Of a DNA stretch of 64,000 bases, positions 60,861 through 64,000 are shown piece after piece (position 1 is the first letter of the stretch; every line of letters begins with the position of its first letter). The translations under genes were made by a program, and so were the position numbers. The DNA is from Bog-473 sp963850095 (GTDB lineage: Bacteria; Actinomycetota; Acidimicrobiia; Acidimicrobiales; RAAP-2): the NCBI GenBank assembly GCA_963850095.1, contig CAWKJX010000011.1, positions 62,001-126,000 on the forward strand, given 5' to 3'. Under the pieces are notes generated by a model. It was not told the origin of the DNA and searched no databases. It was given only the letters and a program-made list of their open reading frames with translations.

Positions 60861-63371
60861 GTGTTCGAACGTTTCACCGACCGGGCACGGAGGGTGTTGG
60901 TGCTGGCGCAGGAGGAAGCGCGCCTGCTCAATCACAGCTTCATCGGCACCGAACACATTCTGCTGGGTCTGATCCACGAGGGAGAGGGCGTCGCCGCGAA
61001 GGCGCTCGAGTCCCTGGGGATCTCGCTCGAGGCAGTTCGTGAGAAGGTCGAGGAGACCATCGGCATGGCCGGGACCGCGCCGAGCGGTTCGCCGCCCTTC
61101 ACGCCGCGGGCCAAGAAGGTCCTCGAGTTGTCACTGCGCGAGGCACTGCAGCTCGGCCACAGCTACATCGGCACCGAGCACATGCTGCTCGGCCTGGTGC
61201 GCGAAGGCGAAGGCGTGGCCGCCACCGTTCTCGTCAGCCTGGGCGCCGACCTTGGTCGCGTTCGCCAACAGGTGATCCAGTTGATGTCGGGCAACCAGGG
61301 CAAGGAGTCCGTGGGCGCGACCCAGGGCGCCAGCACGGGCGACAACCCGTCGGGCTCGCCCGTGCTCGACCAGTTCGGGCGGAACCTGACGCAGCTCGCA
61401 CGCGACGGCAAGCTCGACCCCGTCATCGGACGCGCGAAAGAGATCGAGCGCGTCATGCAGGTCCTGTCGCGTCGTACCAAGAACAACCCGGTCCTCATCG
61501 GGGAGCCCGGCGTGGGCAAGACGGCCATCGTCGAAGGGCTGGCCCAGCGCATCGTGGCCAACGATGTGCCCGAGACGCTCACCGGCAAGCAGCTCTACAC
61601 CCTCGACCTCGGCGCACTGGTGGCCGGCAGCCGTTACCGCGGCGACTTCGAAGAGCGGCTGAAGAAGGTGCTCAAGGAGATCCGGACCCGGGGCGACATC
61701 GTCCTCTTCATCGACGAGATCCACACGCTCGTGGGAGCGGGGGCGGCCGAGGGCGCCATCGACGCCGCGTCCATCCTCAAGCCGATGCTCGCCCGGGGCG
61801 AGCTGCAGACGGTGGGCGCCACCACGATTGACGAGTACCGCAAGCACCTCGAGAAGGACGCCGCCCTCGAGCGGCGCTTCCAGCCGGTCAAGGTCGACCA
61901 GCCGTCAGTGGCACTGACCATCGACATCCTCAAGGGCCTGCGCGACCGTTACGAGTCGCACCACGCCGTGAGCATCACCGACCAGGCACTCGTTGCCGCG
62001 GCCAACCTGGCCGACCGCTACCTGGCCGACCGCTACCTGCCGGACAAGGCCATCGACCTCATCGACGAGGCGGGTAGCCGGTTGCGCATCCGCCGCATGA
62101 GCACGCCTCCGGGCGCCAAGAAGCTCGACGAGGAGATCGCCCGCCTGCGCGCCGACAAGGAGGCTGCCATTGAGAAGGGCGCCTTCGAGCAGGCCAAGAA
62201 GCTGGCCGAGCAGGAGAAGGAGCGCCTGGACCGCAAGGAGAGCCAGGAAGCGGAGCTGCGAGCCGAAGGCGTCGACCTGTTCGACGTCGTCGACGAAGAG
62301 GTCATCGCCGAAGTGCTGGCGGCCTGGACCGGCATCCCGGTCTACCGGCTGACCGAGGAGGAGACGGCCAAGCTGCTGCGCATGGAGGAGGAACTGCACA
62401 AGCGGGTCATCGGCCAGGAGGAGGCGCTCAAGGCGCTCTCCCGCGCCATCCGCCGCACGCGGGCCGGCCTGAAGGACCCCAAGCGCCCGAGCGGCTCGTT
62501 CATCTTCCTGGGGCCGACGGGCGTCGGGAAGACCGAGTTGGCCAAGACGCTGGCCGAGTTCCTCTTCGACGACGAGGACGCCCTCATTCAGCTCGACATG
62601 TCCGAGTACATGGAGAAGCACACTGTCAGCCGCCTGGTCGGCTCGCCTCCCGGCTATGTCGGGTACGAAGAGGGCGGACAGCTGACGGAGGCCGTGCGGC
62701 GCAAGCCGTTCTCGGTCGTGCTCTTCGACGAGGTGGAGAAGGCGCATCCCGACGTGTTCAACACGTTGCTGCAGATCCTCGAGGACGGCCGGCTCACCGA
62801 TGCTCAGGGTCGTTCGGTCGACTTCAAGAACACCGTGCTGATCATGACGTCGAACCTCGGCACGGCCGACCTGCGCAAGTCCAACATGGGCTTCGCCAAG
62901 ACGTCGGAGGCCGTGACGTACGAGCGCATGAAGGCCAAGGTGGACGAGGCGCTGAAGGCGCACTTCCGCCCGGAGTTCCTGAACCGTATCGACGAGGTCA
63001 TCGTCTTCCACGAGCTGTCGCGGGCCGAGGTCACCGAAATCGTCGACCTCCTCATGTCCCGCACGGTCAAGCAGCTGTCGGACCAGGGCATCGGCCTCGA
63101 GCTGACGCCGGCCGCCCGTTCGTTCCTGGCTGAGAAGGGCTACGACCCCCAGCTCGGGGCGCGGCCGCTCCGTCGGGCGATCCAGCAGCTGGTGGAGGAC
63201 CCCTTGTCCGAGCGCATCCTGTGGAAGGAATTCCGGGTCGGTGAGACGATCGTCGTCGACCTGGAGGAGTCGCCCATCGACGGCGAGGGACCGCAGCTCA
63301 GCTTCCGGGCCATTGAGGGGATCGAGCCGCCGCCCCTCGAACTGGCCGGCGCCGGCGCCGATCCGGAGTAA
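60861..63371 (+). CDS. clpC: Clp protease ATP-binding subunit ClpC
   Basis: About 836 residues from the GTG at 60861 (VFERFTDRARRVLVLAQEEA), with AGAGAGG about 12 bases upstream; the frame is open to 60207 but the extension is antisense to the polyprenyl synthase gene. Two Clp N repeats (FIGTEHILLGLIHEGEG, YIGTEHMLLGLVREGEG), D1 ATPase (IGEPGVGKTAIVEGLA), UVR-containing middle domain (about 62120-62260), and D2 (LGPTGVGKTELAKTL). It unfolds substrates for ClpP and is normally essential in actinobacteria. The mycobacterial order coaX-lysS-lsr2-clpC1 is partly kept; lysS and lsr2 are absent. Confidence 0.96.
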   Translation: MFERFTDRARRVLVLAQEEARLLNHSFIGTEHILLGLIHEGEGVAAKALESLGISLEAVREKVEETIGMAGTAPSGSPPFTPRAKKVLELSLREALQLGHSYIGTEHMLLGLVREGEGVAATVLVSLGADLGRVRQQVIQLMSGNQGKESVGATQGASTGDNPSGSPVLDQFGRNLTQLARDGKLDPVIGRAKEIERVMQVLSRRTKNNPVLIGEPGVGKTAIVEGLAQRIVANDVPETLTGKQLYTLDLGALVAGSRYRGDFEERLKKVLKEIRTRGDIVLFIDEIHTLVGAGAAEGAIDAASILKPMLARGELQTVGATTIDEYRKHLEKDAALERRFQPVKVDQPSVALTIDILKGLRDRYESHHAVSITDQALVAAANLADRYLADRYLPDKAIDLIDEAGSRLRIRRMSTPPGAKKLDEEIARLRADKEAAIEKGAFEQAKKLAEQEKERLDRKESQEAELRAEGVDLFDVVDEEVIAEVLAAWTGIPVYRLTEEETAKLLRMEEELHKRVIGQEEALKALSRAIRRTRAGLKDPKRPSGSFIFLGPTGVGKTELAKTLAEFLFDDEDALIQLDMSEYMEKHTVSRLVGSPPGYVGYEEGGQLTEAVRRKPFSVVLFDEVEKAHPDVFNTLLQILEDGRLTDAQGRSVDFKNTVLIMTSNLGTADLRKSNMGFAKTSEAVTYERMKAKVDEALKAHFRPEFLNRIDEVIVFHELSRAEVTEIVDLLMSRTVKQLSDQGIGLELTPAARSFLAEKGYDPQLGARPLRRAIQQLVEDPLSERILWKEFRVGETIVVDLEESPIDGEGPQLSFRAIEGIEPPPLELAGAGADPE

Positions 63372-63586
63372 GCAGCCGAGCCAGAGCCGGGCCAGAGCCA
63401 GAGCCGGCGCCGAGCGCATCCGCCAGGAGGCCGCCCAGGCCGCCGGCACGCGGACCCAGCGGTGCCGTTTCGAGCTTGACGGAAGCTCGACCCGTGGGAC
63501 ACACCGTGCCAGTGATCACCGCGGCCCTTGTCACGGGGTCGAGAATGTTCGGGTAGGTCGTTACACCCGGTGTCTACCGTGTCGTC

Positions 63587-64000
63587 GTGGCCACAATGCA
63601 GCGAGCGCGCGCGGAGGTCTACATCTGCGCGGCGTGCGACACGACGTCGCCGCGCTGGCTCGGTCGCTGTCAGAACTGCGGCGAGTGGAACACGTTCGGT
63701 CCGGTTGCGGCCCCTCCGTCCGTCACGAACATCGCCCGGGCGGTCCCGTTACGCGCGGTGCCGGCGGACGGTGCGCAGCCGCTGCCCACAGGTGTCAGCG
63801 AGCTCGACCGCGTCATGGCCGGTGGCGTCGTCGGCGGGTCGGTCACCCTCCTGTTCGGCCCACCGGGGATCGGCAAGTCGACGCTCCTCTTCCAGGTGCT
63901 GTCGTCGGTGTCGGCCACCGGCGTCGACGTGCTGCTGGCCTCGGCCGAGGAGTCGCTCTCCCAGGTGGGCGGGCGCGCCTCACGACTGGGCTCCGTCCCG
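63587..64000 (+). CDS. radA: DNA repair protein RadA (C-terminus outside the window)
   Basis: The first 138 residues of RadA/Sms. The N-terminal zinc finger is CAACDTTSPRWLGRCQNC (C-x2-C ... C-x2-C) and the Walker A motif is GPPGIGKSTLL. RadA is a RecA-like helicase for branch migration during recombination. Start GTG at 63587; ATG at 63596 is in frame and also possible. The 215 bases before it hold CAGAGCC-type short repeats near 63382-63408 and no gene that I can recognise. Confidence 0.93.
   Translation, partial: MATMQRARAEVYICAACDTTSPRWLGRCQNCGEWNTFGPVAAPPSVTNIARAVPLRAVPADGAQPLPTGVSELDRVMAGGVVGGSVTLLFGPPGIGKSTLLFQVLSSVSATGVDVLLASAEESLSQVGGRASRLGSVP

Overview
The window is a high-G+C, gene-dense chromosomal segment of an actinomycete. 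WhiB, an ECF sigma factor with a zinc-binding anti-sigma factor, a sodium-free type of H+-pyrophosphatase, GTG starts, 1-4 base overlaps between genes, and long stretches of gene order shared with Mycobacterium all point that way. The mixture (MurL-type D-Glu synthesis, CADD-like protein, secreted proteins ending in GYWLVASDGG repeats) suggests class Acidimicrobiia, but that is an inference. No gene-free stretch exceeds 300 bases, and there is no phage, transposase or CRISPR array.

Layout. 1-8.7 kb: Get3/ArsA-like ATPase, divergent whiB (the BagAB-whiB4 neighbourhood of mycobacteria), a DUF929 protein without its cysteines, NUDIX hydrolase, metallo-beta-lactamase fold hydrolase, Mrp, IscA, an unusual CoxS/molybdopterin-domain fusion and RidA. 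8-19 kb: orphan OmpR-type regulator with glutamine synthetase, NAD synthetase, a principal-type sigma factor, HAD phosphatase, two TrkA proteins, and an APC permease that carries a C-terminal OB fold. 19.7-26.7 kb: H+-PPase, topA-tmk-holB. 26.7-33.7 kb: an accessory block in which an FtsX-type permease, an ABC ATPase fused to a cyclic-nucleotide-binding domain, a giant BTAD/AAA/TPR regulator and two small cyclic-nucleotide-binding proteins sit together. 33.9-38.3 kb: tRNA-Thr(CGT), a PAS-GGDEF cyclase of lower G+C, AlkB, and a secreted GH43-like repeat protein. 38.3-43.9 kb: an unknown membrane protein, a CADD-like haem-oxygenase-fold protein, and a peptidoglycan precursor cluster (MurD2-type ligase, MurL epimerase, PgeF). 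43.5-46.9 kb: MerR regulator, MaoC hydratase, SDR and cytochrome P450 (lipid or steroid metabolism). 46.9-64 kb: SigR/RsrA pair, DUF2342 protease, tilS-hpt, folE-folP-folB-folK, DUF2520, panC-panD-nadB-nadC-coaX, two tandem secreted coiled-coil proteins, polyprenyl diphosphate synthase, clpC and the start of radA. This last part is cofactor biosynthesis (folate, pantothenate/CoA, NAD) with almost every gene overlapping or touching the next.

Seven genes are interrupted by 11 frame breaks in total, ten of which are repaired by removing one base; because one of these genes is tilS, normally essential, most are probably sequence errors, and the affected entries are described as the restored protein. 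The parts most worth following up are the cyclic-nucleotide-linked ABC/regulator block, the CoxS-MoCo and APC-OB fusions, the CADD-like candidate p-aminobenzoate source near the folate operon, and the MurD-MurL-PgeF group.
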